Source of the DNA: Gemmatimonadota bacterium | Lineage (GTDB): Bacteria > Gemmatimonadota > Gemmatimonadetes > Gemmatimonadales > GWC2-71-9 | Direction: 5' to 3' | DNA length: 26,118 nt | Assembly (NCBI GenBank): GCA_003221985.1 | Contig: QHUQ01000027.1 | Coordinates: 1 to 26,118, forward strand | Part shown: in pieces, positions 6,955 to 14,043 of the stretch | How positions within the stretch are numbered: position 1 is the first letter of the stretch | How the letters are laid out: each line of letters starts with the position of its first letter | Notes under the pieces: model-generated | What the model was told of the DNA's origin: nothing | The model's database searches: none | Seen by the model: the letters and a program-made list of their open reading frames with translations, nothing else | Made by a program: the position numbers and the translations under genes

Positions 6955-7982
6955 CATCGCCACCGATCGATCTCCGCTCCGATACCGTCACCCGGCCGTC
7001 GCCCGCCATGCGGCGCGCCATGGCGGACGCGGAGGTCGGCGACGACGTCCTCGACGGCGATCCGACGACCCGCCGACTCGAGGAGCGGGTCGCCGACCTG
7101 CTCGGCACCGAGGACGCGCTCTTCTTCCCGTCGGGCACCCAGGCAAATCAGACCGGCATCGCGCTGGTGACGGAGCCGGGCACGGAGCTCCTGCTCGAAG
7201 CGAACGCGCATCTCGTGCACTCCGAGGTCGCTGGCGTCGCCGCGCTGTCGGGCGTCCAGATCCGTCCGATCACGACACCCGATGGCCTCCTGACGCCCGA
7301 GCTGCTGCGCGGCGTGATACGCGCGCCGTCACCGCACGTGCCGCGCGCCACCGCACTGGCGATCGAGAACACGCACAATACGGCAGGCGGCCGCGTGCTG
7401 AACGCGGCGGCGGTCGATGCGCTGGTTCGCGTCGCGCGCGAGTCGCGAATGGCGGTCCACCTGGACGGCGCGCGCCTGTGGAACGCCGCGGTTGCCATGG
7501 GCGTGCCGCCCGCGCGCCTGACGCTGGGCGCCGATACCGTGATGGTGAGCATCTCGAAGGGGCTCGGCTGTCCCGTCGGATCGTGTCTCGGATTCAAGAA
7601 GTTGATGCGGGCGCGGGCGTGGGAGATTCGCAAGCGCCTCGGCGGCGGCATGCGCCAATCGGGCATTCTTGCGGCCGCGGGATTGTTCGCGCTCGATCAA
7701 AACTTGTCGCGGATCGGTGAGGACCACGCGAACGCCCGCCGTTTTGCGGAATTGCTTTCCGGCAGTCCGGCCGTCCGACCGACCGTCCCCGAGACGAACA
7801 TCGTGATGGTCGACCTGCTGCGCGAGCGCGATACGCCAGAAACGGTTGCGACGCGCCTTGCGACGGCCGGTGTGCGCCTCGCGCCGTGGGGGCCGCGGCG
7901 GCTCCGTGCCGTCACGCATCTCGACGTCGGACGCGAGGACGTGGAACGCGCGGCGCGAATCATCGTGGAGACGCTGGCGTGA
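6951..7982 (+). CDS. Low-specificity threonine aldolase
   Basis: A 343-residue PLP-dependent enzyme that cleaves threonine/allo-threonine to glycine and acetaldehyde. The N-terminus IDLRSDTVTRPSPAMRRAM is diagnostic, followed by GDDVLDGDPTT, FFPSGTQANQ (58-67), the ENTHNTAGG active-site stretch (139-147), HLDGARLWNAA (170-180) and the PLP lysine K203 in SISKGLGCPVGS. Length matches the family. The ATG at 6951 overlaps the preceding TGA, and the 3' end overlaps the next gene's GTG. It is cytoplasmic. Specificity (L versus L-allo) cannot be told. Confidence 0.95.
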   Translation: MTSPPIDLRSDTVTRPSPAMRRAMADAEVGDDVLDGDPTTRRLEERVADLLGTEDALFFPSGTQANQTGIALVTEPGTELLLEANAHLVHSEVAGVAALSGVQIRPITTPDGLLTPELLRGVIRAPSPHVPRATALAIENTHNTAGGRVLNAAAVDALVRVARESRMAVHLDGARLWNAAVAMGVPPARLTLGADTVMVSISKGLGCPVGSCLGFKKLMRARAWEIRKRLGGGMRQSGILAAAGLFALDQNLSRIGEDHANARRFAELLSGSPAVRPTVPETNIVMVDLLRERDTPETVATRLATAGVRLAPWGPRRLRAVTHLDVGREDVERAARIIVETLA

Positions 7983-9778
7983 GCGCGCGCCCGGAGCCCC
8001 GCTCGCAGGCGATGCCGATGGAACGGGCGATCTTGTGGAACCCGCCCGCCGCGCCGGGCACGACCGCCCCGGGGCGCCCGTCGAGCCGCTCGCCCTATCC
8101 GATTTTTTTCCAGCAGGAAGCCGTCATCGCCCTCCAGGAGCATCTCAAGAGCTCGCCGACGCAGGCGATCTTCGGCTTTCTCATCGGTGACCTGTACCGC
8201 GATCCGGAAACGGGCGTGCTGTACACCGTGATCGACAAGACGCTGAAGCTGAGCCAGGCGATCTACGGCGATAAGACGGAAGTCGTCGTGTCCCGGTTGT
8301 GGGATCGCATGCAGGAGCAGCTGGCGAAAGCCTCCGCGTCGTTGCTCGGCTGGTACCACAGCCACCCGGGGCAGGGCGGCTTCCTCACCACGCACGACGT
8401 CGAGACGCACGAGAAGTTCTTCACCGATCCGTGGCACGTGGCGATTCTCGTGGCAGCGGAGGCCGGCGGCCTCACGGGACGGTTCTTTCGCACGACGCAG
8501 AGTGCCGACTGGCACAAGACGCCGCTGCCATTTTACGAGCTGCTCCAGCCCGACTCGATCAAGCCGGACGGGAAGAAGCGTTCGTTTATTACGTGGCGGA
8601 ACTACAAGGCATACGGGCCGACGCTGACCGGGCCCAAACCGCCAAAGCCGGCACCCGCTCCAAAGCCGGAACCAGCGCCGCCACCCAAGGCGGAGGAGCC
8701 GGAAGAAGAGGAAGCCGAAGTCGAGGAGACGCAGGAGACGCAGGAGACCGCGCCGGCGCCGGCCCCCGAAAAAGGATTTCGCATCATGCGCTCGAGTGCG
8801 GACGACATTCCCGTCATCCGCACCAGCGCGGACGATGAGCCGGCGGCGCCTCCCCGGCCGGAACCACCGCCGCCACCGGCGCCCCCTCCCCCGCCTAAGA
8901 GCGCCGCGAAGACGCGGCCGGCGGCGCCGGTGTTCGTGCCCGACGAGCCTCCCCCTCTCCCTCCGAAGCCTCCACCAGCGCCGCCGCCGCCAGTGCGGAA
9001 GCCGATTGATGACATTCCCTGGACGGTGACACCGGAGTCGGTGGCGTCGGTGCCGCCCCCCCTGCTGGCGCCGGCGCCGCGGCGCACGCCGACCCACACG
9101 TTCCGGCTGCTCGAGCAGGATGAGGAGAAGAAAAAGCCCACGACCAAGGTGCGCCGCCGCAAACGCCGCGGACCCTGGCTCCGGCGGTTCGGGATGCTGC
9201 TGCTATTGGCGGGCGTGGGAGCGGGCGCGTATTGGTACGTCGCGCACCGCAATCCCCGCGTGCCGCCGCCGTGGGCGGGGTTGCTCGACAAGGCGAAGCA
9301 GTTGGTGTCGCGCGTGACGCAGAAGACCCCAGCGCCGCCGGCGCCGGGTCCGCGTCGTCCGTCTCGTACAACCGCGAGCGCACCCCCTGCCGCGACCTCC
9401 CCTATCGCCGCGCCGCCGCCGGCGCCGCCGCCCGCGCCGCCGCCGGCGCCGCCACCCCAGCCGCGCCCGGCACCGCCTCCGGCCCCACAGCCGGTCGTAT
9501 CGCCCTTCGCGCGGTTCGACCGCCTGAGCGACTCGTTGACACGGGCGGTGCGCAATTTCCAGGATCGGGCGCGCCTCTTCGCGAGTGGTCAGGTGGACTG
9601 CGCCGGACTCGCCACCGGCCTCGTGTCGGTCGAAAACCTGTGGATCAGGTATAGCACGGAGCGACGGGCGCGCGTGGCGGCGTTCGATCAGCGGCGGGCG
9701 GTGCAGGACCAGGCGCTGTACTCTGCGGTGGACTCGGTTTCGCGACGCTTCGACAACTCGGGGTGCCCGCGGCCGTGA
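7979..9778 (+). CDS. JAMM/MPN-domain protein with proline-rich linkers and one membrane anchor
   Basis: A 599-residue protein. An N-terminal MPN domain (about 40-190) carries HSHP (127-130) and a downstream T137-T-H-D140, that is, the JAMM zinc ligands H127, H129 and D140 with Ser replaced by Thr. The usual catalytic Glu, three residues before the Gly of GFLIG, is Ala63. A 200-residue Pro/Glu-rich linker follows (about 212-375), containing the reiterated short motif S-A-D-D-I-P. Then come a basic stop (RRRKRR, 392-397), one membrane helix (404-420), a second Pro/Ala-rich stretch (about 450-507) and a helical C-terminal domain with two Cys (541, 596). Charge bias puts the MPN domain in the cytoplasm and the C-terminus outside. 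The GTG start overlaps the previous stop. JAMM proteins cleave isopeptide or peptide bonds, but the missing Glu makes activity uncertain. No E1/E2 or ubiquitin-like gene is nearby. Confidence 0.8.
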   Translation: MSARPEPRSQAMPMERAILWNPPAAPGTTAPGRPSSRSPYPIFFQQEAVIALQEHLKSSPTQAIFGFLIGDLYRDPETGVLYTVIDKTLKLSQAIYGDKTEVVVSRLWDRMQEQLAKASASLLGWYHSHPGQGGFLTTHDVETHEKFFTDPWHVAILVAAEAGGLTGRFFRTTQSADWHKTPLPFYELLQPDSIKPDGKKRSFITWRNYKAYGPTLTGPKPPKPAPAPKPEPAPPPKAEEPEEEEAEVEETQETQETAPAPAPEKGFRIMRSSADDIPVIRTSADDEPAAPPRPEPPPPPAPPPPPKSAAKTRPAAPVFVPDEPPPLPPKPPPAPPPPVRKPIDDIPWTVTPESVASVPPPLLAPAPRRTPTHTFRLLEQDEEKKKPTTKVRRRKRRGPWLRRFGMLLLLAGVGAGAYWYVAHRNPRVPPPWAGLLDKAKQLVSRVTQKTPAPPAPGPRRPSRTTASAPPAATSPIAAPPPAPPPAPPPAPPPQPRPAPPPAPQPVVSPFARFDRLSDSLTRAVRNFQDRARLFASGQVDCAGLATGLVSVENLWIRYSTERRARVAAFDQRRAVQDQALYSAVDSVSRRFDNSGCPRP

Positions 9779-10716
9779 GCGCCTTGCTCGTCTTGCTGCT
9801 CGCGATGCAGGCGGGGGGGGGGCGGGGGGAGCGGGGGGGGCCGGCGCCGCTCCGCAAGAGCGATCTGGTGCGCCTGCTTTCCGGCTCGGTGATGGCGCCC
9901 GCGGAGCTCAGACAGCTCGTTCGACGGAACTGCCTGACGTTCGACCCCACCGACCGCGATCGCCACGATTTCAGGCTGCTGGGTGCGGATGCGGCGCTGC
10001 TGGCGGCAGTCGATGATTGCGCACGCCGTTCGGCGACGCGGCCGGCACCTCGCCAACCTCCACCACCTCCACGCTCCCCCCCACCCTCCTCCATCGCCTC
10101 CGCCACGCGTTCGGGCTTCCTGTCAGGTGGCGGCCAGCGCGGCTCTGCGGGTGGCCAGTTGCCGCGCGCGCTCGTGTTTGAAGCGCGCGACTCGGCGGGC
10201 ACACCGCTGTCGCGTCAGGCCGTCGCGTTCACGGGGATCAATGCGCGCATCGAGCCGGCTGCCGCGCTGACCGATGCGGCAGGACAGGCTCGCGTCGGCG
10301 TGACGTTAGGCGAGCGTGCCGGCCTGGCGACCGTCATCGCCTCGATCGGCGTGATCGAGAAGCAAGTTGCCTTCAACGTGGCGGCGGGAGCAGCGGCGCA
10401 GCTCGTCGTGCTGTGTGGCCAGGCCAGCGTCGCCACCCGATTCGCGATCCGCCCCGACTCGAGTGCCACGTTGCGCGTGTCCGCGCAGGATGGCTTTGCC
10501 AATGCGACACCGCTGCTGGGACTGCGCGCGGCCGTCGCCGACGCGCGCATCTTCCGGGTGGTCCGCGTGGCGCAGGACAGCGTCTCTGGGGTCGTGGTGC
10601 TCAAGCCCGATCAGCCCGGGACCACGAGCCTCGCCGTGATCGCGAACGGAATGCGCCAATATCTTACGGTAACTGTCCCGCCTCGCGCAGCTCCCGGAAA
10701 GACCGATTGTCCGTAA
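9775..10716 (+). CDS. Secreted protein with N-terminal unknown domain and Ig-like domain
   Basis: About 313 residues. The N-terminus SALLVLLLAMQAGG is a signal peptide. A helical domain follows (about 26-83: LRKSDLVRLLSGSVMAPAE through FRLLGADAALLAAVDDCARR, with two Cys), then a Pro-rich hinge and a beta-rich region (about 130-215) in the style of bacterial Ig-like (invasin/Big) domains: VFEARDSAGTPLSRQAVAF, then LTDAAGQARVGVTLGERAG. A second beta-rich segment ends the protein. I prefer the GTG at 9775, which overlaps the JAMM gene's TGA by four bases like its neighbours; a GTG at 9763 is also possible. Co-translation with the JAMM protein suggests a shared envelope role, perhaps contact with its outside domain (inference). 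Confidence 0.65.
   Translation: MSALLVLLLAMQAGGGRGERGGPAPLRKSDLVRLLSGSVMAPAELRQLVRRNCLTFDPTDRDRHDFRLLGADAALLAAVDDCARRSATRPAPRQPPPPPRSPPPSSIASATRSGFLSGGGQRGSAGGQLPRALVFEARDSAGTPLSRQAVAFTGINARIEPAAALTDAAGQARVGVTLGERAGLATVIASIGVIEKQVAFNVAAGAAAQLVVLCGQASVATRFAIRPDSSATLRVSAQDGFANATPLLGLRAAVADARIFRVVRVAQDSVSGVVVLKPDQPGTTSLAVIANGMRQYLTVTVPPRAAPGKTDCP
9813..9840 (+). repeat. G10-G6-G8 tract at the signal-peptide junction
   Basis: Runs of ten, six and eight G, separated by single C or AGC, encode GGGRGERGG just after the signal peptide of the secreted Ig-like protein. The reading frame is intact as given; a one-base slip in the G10 would abolish the protein. Confidence 0.8.
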
Positions 10717-10736
10717 TGGGACGGTGCGCCTTGGCA

Positions 10737-10778
10737 TGATCAATGATCAATGTTCAATGATCATTGTTCATTGATTAT
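10737..10778. repeat. AT-rich tandem heptamer array with internal palindrome
   Basis: Six contiguous 7-bp units read TGATCAA, TGATCAA, TGTTCAA, TGATCAT, TGTTCAT, TGATTAT. Because the unit is nearly self-complementary, 10746-10775 also forms an inverted repeat: ATCAATG, TT, CAATGATCATTG, TT, CATTGAT. It sits between the ends of two convergent transcription units, the Ig-like protein gene and the SRP RNA gene, and is the most AT-rich stretch nearby. Confidence 0.8.
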
Positions 10779-10790
10779 TGGATGTAAAAT

Positions 10791-10887
10791 GCCCCAGGCA
10801 CCCCGCAACGAATCCCGACATCGTTTAGCGCTGCTCCCTGCGGGGGCCTGACGCGGTTCACGAGCGGAAAGCCTGCGGACCTGGGGC
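10791..10887 (-). ncRNA. ffs: Signal recognition particle RNA, small (4.5S) bacterial type
   Basis: Read on the - strand, the 97-nt RNA opens with GCCCCAGG and closes with the complementary CCTGGGGC. Near the middle it has GTGAACC, GTCAGGCC and GGGAGCAGCG followed by TAA, the conserved SRP domain IV (helix 8), with the asymmetric AGG/AGCA internal loops that bind Ffh. Additional pairing (CCGCA with TGCGG) extends the stem. The length matches the short type without an Alu domain. The apical loop (10836-10846) reads CCC-CCGCA-GGG instead of the usual GGAA tetraloop. Its location beside dnaX-ybaB-recR matches the classical scr/ffs neighbourhood, although here it is transcribed away from dnaX. 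Confidence 0.88.
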
Positions 10888-10893
10888 ACACGA

Positions 10894-10922
10894 AAGCTAC
10901 CTAGGTTAGATTCCCTTCTCAA
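10894..10922 (-). promoter_or_regulatory. Predicted promoter of the SRP RNA gene
   Basis: On the - strand, TTGAGA (10922-10917) and TAGCTT (10899-10894) are 17 bp apart, and six bases later the RNA's first G (10887) would be the start point. The -35 touches the A of the dnaX ATG at 10922. On the + strand the same segment holds TAGATT (10907-10912), a possible -10 for dnaX with an almost leaderless transcript. Confidence 0.45.
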
Positions 10923-12541
10923 TGATTGCCCTCGCACGCAAGTACCGCCCCAAGCAATTCTCCGATCTCATCGCCCAGGACCACGTGGCCGCCGCGCTCC
11001 GTGGAGCGGTGGCGCAGGGTCGCGTGGCGCATGGCTACCTCTTTGCCGGACCCCGTGGCGTCGGGAAAACGACCGCCGCCCGTATCCTCGCGATGGCGCT
11101 GAATTGCGAGCGCCGCACGTCGGCGGGGGCAGGGGAGCCGTGCGGCGAATGCGATCCGTGCCGGCGCATCTGGACCGGAGCCGCCAATCTGGACGTGGTC
11201 GAGCTCGACGCCGCCTCCAACCGGGGCGTGGACGACGCGCGCGACCTGCGCGAGCGGGCCATGTACGCCGCGAGCACCGAGGCGGGATCCAAGGTCTATA
11301 TCGTCGACGAAGCCCACATGCTCACCCGCGAGGCGTGGAACGCGCTGCTGAAAATTCTCGAGGAGCCACCCGCCCGGGTCGTGTTCGTCTTCGCCACGAC
11401 CGAGCCGCAAAAGATCGCCAACACCGCCGCGCCGATCCTGTCGCGGCTGCAGCGCTTCGACTTCCGGCGCATCGGCCCGCACGCGATCGTCGCCCGCCTC
11501 AAGGAGGTCGCCGAAGCTGAACAGCTGTCGGTCGAGGACGACGCCCTGCATCTCATCGCGAAGAGCGCCAACGGCGGGATGCGCGACGCGCTCTCGCTCC
11601 TCGACCAGGTGCTCTCGTTCGGTGAAGGGCCGGTCGCCGCCGGTCGGGTGCGCGAGGTCCTGGGACTGATCCCCGACGAGCTCTACGGCGAGATGCTCCG
11701 GACCATCGTGGGACGGGATCCTGCCGGGGTCTTCCCACTCGTCGAGCGGCTGCTCGAGGGTGGTGCGGACCTCGGCGAGTTCGTCAACGGCGCCGCCGAG
11801 ACATTGCGCGCCTTGCTCCTCGTCGGCGTCGGCGGTCAGCCGGAAGGGATGACGGAAGGCCTGTTGGCCGTCGTGCGCGAGTACGCGCCGCAGCTCCCGC
11901 CCGGCGACATCGTCCGCCTGCTCACGATTCTGAGCGAGTCCGAAGAGCGTCTGAGCCGCAGTGCCAACACTCGCATGCTCGTCGAAGTCTTGTTGCTGCG
12001 ATGGGCGATGCTCGACCGAACCGTCGAGCTTTCCGAAGTGATCGAAGCGCTGGGGAAGGGGGACCTGGGACGGGAGACGGGTACTACCGGACCCGCATCA
12101 GTTCCTGCGCCAGCGGTACCCGTCCCCCCTCCCTCTTCCCCCGTCCCCGGTCAGAAGTTGGAACCCACCCTCGACAACGTTCGGTCGATTTGGGCACACG
12201 TGATCAGCGACGCCCGCGCGAAGTCGCCGATGCTCGGCAGCCTGCTGGCGGAAGCGGACGTCGTGGGCGTCGACGGCCGCGTCGTGACCCTCCGTCCCGG
12301 CCATGCAATCCATGCCGAGGGACTCGAGCGGCAGCGCGATGCGATCGCGCAGAGTCTGGGGCGTTATGTGAGTGAGGCACCGCGCGTGAAGGTTGTCGCA
12401 GGCAGTGCGACACCCCCCACCGCGCCCCCTGGGCGCATCACCGAACAGGGGGCCAACGCGGAACGCCTCAAGAGTCTGCGCGCCAAGGATCCCACCCTGA
12501 GCGCGGCTGTGGACGCATTAGATTTGGAGCTGCTCGAATAG
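10922..12541 (+). CDS. dnaX: DNA polymerase III subunit tau/gamma
   Basis: A 539-residue AAA+ clamp-loader ATPase that opens and places the sliding clamp. It has LARKYRPKQFSDLIAQ at the start, Walker A GPRGVGKT (43-50), the four-Cys zinc module (C62, C74, C77, C80), Walker B VDEAH (128-132), and the sensor-1 region FVFATTEPQKI. A Pro-rich hinge near residues 395-415 precedes the tau-specific C-terminal domain (about 420-539). I see no slippery A-tract that would yield a separate gamma. The start has no Shine-Dalgarno, and the ATG follows a -10-like TAGATT by nine bases. It heads the dnaX-ybaB-recR recombination/replication cluster. Confidence 0.96.
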   Translation: MIALARKYRPKQFSDLIAQDHVAAALRGAVAQGRVAHGYLFAGPRGVGKTTAARILAMALNCERRTSAGAGEPCGECDPCRRIWTGAANLDVVELDAASNRGVDDARDLRERAMYAASTEAGSKVYIVDEAHMLTREAWNALLKILEEPPARVVFVFATTEPQKIANTAAPILSRLQRFDFRRIGPHAIVARLKEVAEAEQLSVEDDALHLIAKSANGGMRDALSLLDQVLSFGEGPVAAGRVREVLGLIPDELYGEMLRTIVGRDPAGVFPLVERLLEGGADLGEFVNGAAETLRALLLVGVGGQPEGMTEGLLAVVREYAPQLPPGDIVRLLTILSESEERLSRSANTRMLVEVLLLRWAMLDRTVELSEVIEALGKGDLGRETGTTGPASVPAPAVPVPPPSSPVPGQKLEPTLDNVRSIWAHVISDARAKSPMLGSLLAEADVVGVDGRVVTLRPGHAIHAEGLERQRDAIAQSLGRYVSEAPRVKVVAGSATPPTAPPGRITEQGANAERLKSLRAKDPTLSAAVDALDLELLE

Positions 12542-12577
12542 CTTGCCAACAGTCTCACGAGGGGTAACTTTCGACGT

Positions 12578-12895
12578 ATGGCGGATTTATCTAGCCTGCT
12601 CCAGCTCTCCCAACAGATGCAGGGGCGGCTTACCGAGATCCAGACGCAGTTAGCGCAGCAGACACTGACCGTGTCGGCCGGTGGCGGCATGGTCCAGGCC
12701 ACGGTCGACGGGCGGGGGCACATTCGCGGCATCAAGATCGATCCCCAGGCGGTCAGTCAGGGCGACGTCGAGATGCTCGAGGATCTCGTGCTTGCCGCGG
12801 TGGCGGAGGCGCAGAAGCGCGCGGCCGAGCTGTATCAGGCCGAGGTGCGGAAGCTGGCGTCGGGTCTGCCGTTCCCATTTCAGTTGCCGCTCTAG
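12578..12895 (+). CDS. YbaB/EbfC family nucleoid-associated protein
   Basis: A 105-residue homodimeric DNA-binding protein. It opens with a long helix (LSSLLQLSQQMQGRLTEIQTQLAQ), then a glycine-rich beta segment (SAGGGMVQATVDGRGHIRGIKIDP) and a C-terminal helix (EDLVLAAVAEAQKRAAEL), the standard tweezer-like layout. Length is normal. It lies 36 bp after dnaX and just before recR, a gene order conserved in many bacteria and thought to reflect a link with replication and repair. A GAGGGG stretch upstream may serve as ribosome binding site, though its spacing of about 13 bases is long. Confidence 0.95.
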   Translation: MADLSSLLQLSQQMQGRLTEIQTQLAQQTLTVSAGGGMVQATVDGRGHIRGIKIDPQAVSQGDVEMLEDLVLAAVAEAQKRAAELYQAEVRKLASGLPFPFQLPL

Positions 12896-12916
12896 GCCCC
12901 CGCCCCCGGCCTACCT

Positions 12917-13519
12917 GTGTCCGCCATCGAGGACCTTGTGGCGGAGCTGGCCAAGCTCCCCGGGATCGGGCGTAAAACCGCCCAACGGCTCACGTTCCAC
13001 TTGCTGAAGCAGCCCGCAGAAACCGCGGAGCGGTTGGCGGAAGCGATCCGGCGCGTCCGTGGCACCGTCATGGCGTGTGGGGCCTGCGGCAATCTCTCGG
13101 ACGAGGATCCGTGCCCCATCTGCCGCGACCCGCGGCGCGACGCGGCGCTGCTGTGCGTGGTTGAAGAATCAGGTGACGTCGGTGCCATCGAGCGCGCCGG
13201 CCGCTATCGGGGCCGCTATCATGTGCTGGGCGGCCGGATATCTCCCCTGGACGGCATCGGGCCGGACGACTTGCATGTGGACCGCCTGCTCGCGCGGCTG
13301 GCGAACGGCTCGGAGGTTCGGGAAGTCATTGTGGCGACCAACCCGTCGATGGAGGGAGAGGCCACGGCGACATATCTCCAGCAGGTGCTGAAGCCCAGCG
13401 GCGTGCGGGTCACCCGGATCGCGCGCGGCTTGCCCGTGGGCGGCGACCTCGAGTATGCGGACGCGGTGACCATTGCCCAGGCGCTTGCGGCCCGGCGCGA
13501 GATGTCCGAGACTGACTGA
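12917..13519 (+). CDS. recR: Recombination mediator protein RecR
   Basis: A 200-residue protein that, with RecO (and RecF), loads RecA on gapped DNA. The N-terminal helix-hairpin-helix (LAKLPGIGRKTAQRLTFHLL, 11-30) is followed by a Cys4 zinc finger (C54, C57, C66, C69), a Toprim domain (VVEESGDVGAIE near 81-92; the later EVIVATNPSMEGEATATYL) and a C-terminal Walker-B-like stretch (RIARGLPVGGDLEYAD). Length is standard. The GTG at 12917 gives the usual N-terminus; only 21 bp separate it from ybaB and no clear Shine-Dalgarno is seen. Confidence 0.97.
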   Translation: MSAIEDLVAELAKLPGIGRKTAQRLTFHLLKQPAETAERLAEAIRRVRGTVMACGACGNLSDEDPCPICRDPRRDAALLCVVEESGDVGAIERAGRYRGRYHVLGGRISPLDGIGPDDLHVDRLLARLANGSEVREVIVATNPSMEGEATATYLQQVLKPSGVRVTRIARGLPVGGDLEYADAVTIAQALAARREMSETD

Positions 13520-13545
13520 CTCCCTGACCCACCTCTAGGAGGCGC

Positions 13546-14031
13546 ATGGCCGGGGCTGCAAGCTGGTCTTTCAACGAGAACGATTTCAAGCAAATCCAGA
13601 CGCACCTGCAGGCGTTCCTGCGTGACTCGAACGCCCGCTGTGCGCTGCTCGTCGACCGCAACGGCCAGCTCGTCGCCACCGTCGGGGAAACGCCGCAGTT
13701 CGATCCGACCGCTTTTGCCTCACTGACCGCCGCCGATTTCAGCGCCAACGATCAGCTTGCGAAGATGATCGGCGAAGCGGAGTTCGCGTCGCTGGTACAT
13801 CAGGGCGAGCGCGAGTCGATGTACCTCGCGGACGTGGCGAAGCGCGTGATTCTCGTCGTGCTGTTCGATCAGCGCGCGACGTTGGGGTTGGTGAAGCTCA
13901 AAGCCAAATCCGTCGTCGGCGATCTCAATAAGGTCTTCGAGGAGATGTTCAATCGGGTGGGGACGGGCCAGGCCCAGCAAAAAGGCCTGCTCGAAGGGGC
14001 GGAAGACGAAATTGACAAACTCTTCGGTTAA
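13546..14031 (+). CDS. mglB: Roadblock/LC7 domain protein, MglB-like GAP
   Basis: A 161-residue roadblock/LC7 protein: DFKQIQTHLQAFLRDSNARCALLVDRNGQLVATVG at about 10-46, a central SLTAADFSANDQLAKMIGE, and RVILVVLFDQRATLGLVKLKAKS at about 105-127. This is the MglB fold, the activator of the small GTPase MglA encoded 12 bp downstream. The C-terminal tail (about 140-161, acidic and helical, ending DKLFG) is of the sort that contacts the GTPase in Myxococcus and Thermus. AGGAGG lies five bases before the ATG. Together with MglA it should control cell polarity or motility. Confidence 0.88.
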   Translation: MAGAASWSFNENDFKQIQTHLQAFLRDSNARCALLVDRNGQLVATVGETPQFDPTAFASLTAADFSANDQLAKMIGEAEFASLVHQGERESMYLADVAKRVILVVLFDQRATLGLVKLKAKSVVGDLNKVFEEMFNRVGTGQAQQKGLLEGAEDEIDKLFG

Positions 14032-14043
14032 AGGGACGCGCCC

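Noticed and set aside
7886..7978. An N-terminal extension of the JAMM protein
   Set aside because: It is an out-of-frame reading of threonine aldolase; the GTG at 7979 with the 4-base overlap fits the operon.
8602..9555. A Gly-rich 317-codon antisense frame, superficially PE/PGRS-like
   Set aside because: The glycines are the reverse reading of the proline codons of the JAMM protein linker.
7979..10716. A bacterial ubiquitin-like conjugation operon (Bil or similar) based on the JAMM protein
   Set aside because: No E1-like, E2-like or ubiquitin-like gene lies in the window, and the JAMM protein is membrane-anchored and lacks the usual Glu.
12050..12160. Programmed frameshift in dnaX producing gamma
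   Set aside because: I see no A-rich slippery heptamer or following hairpin in the hinge-coding region.
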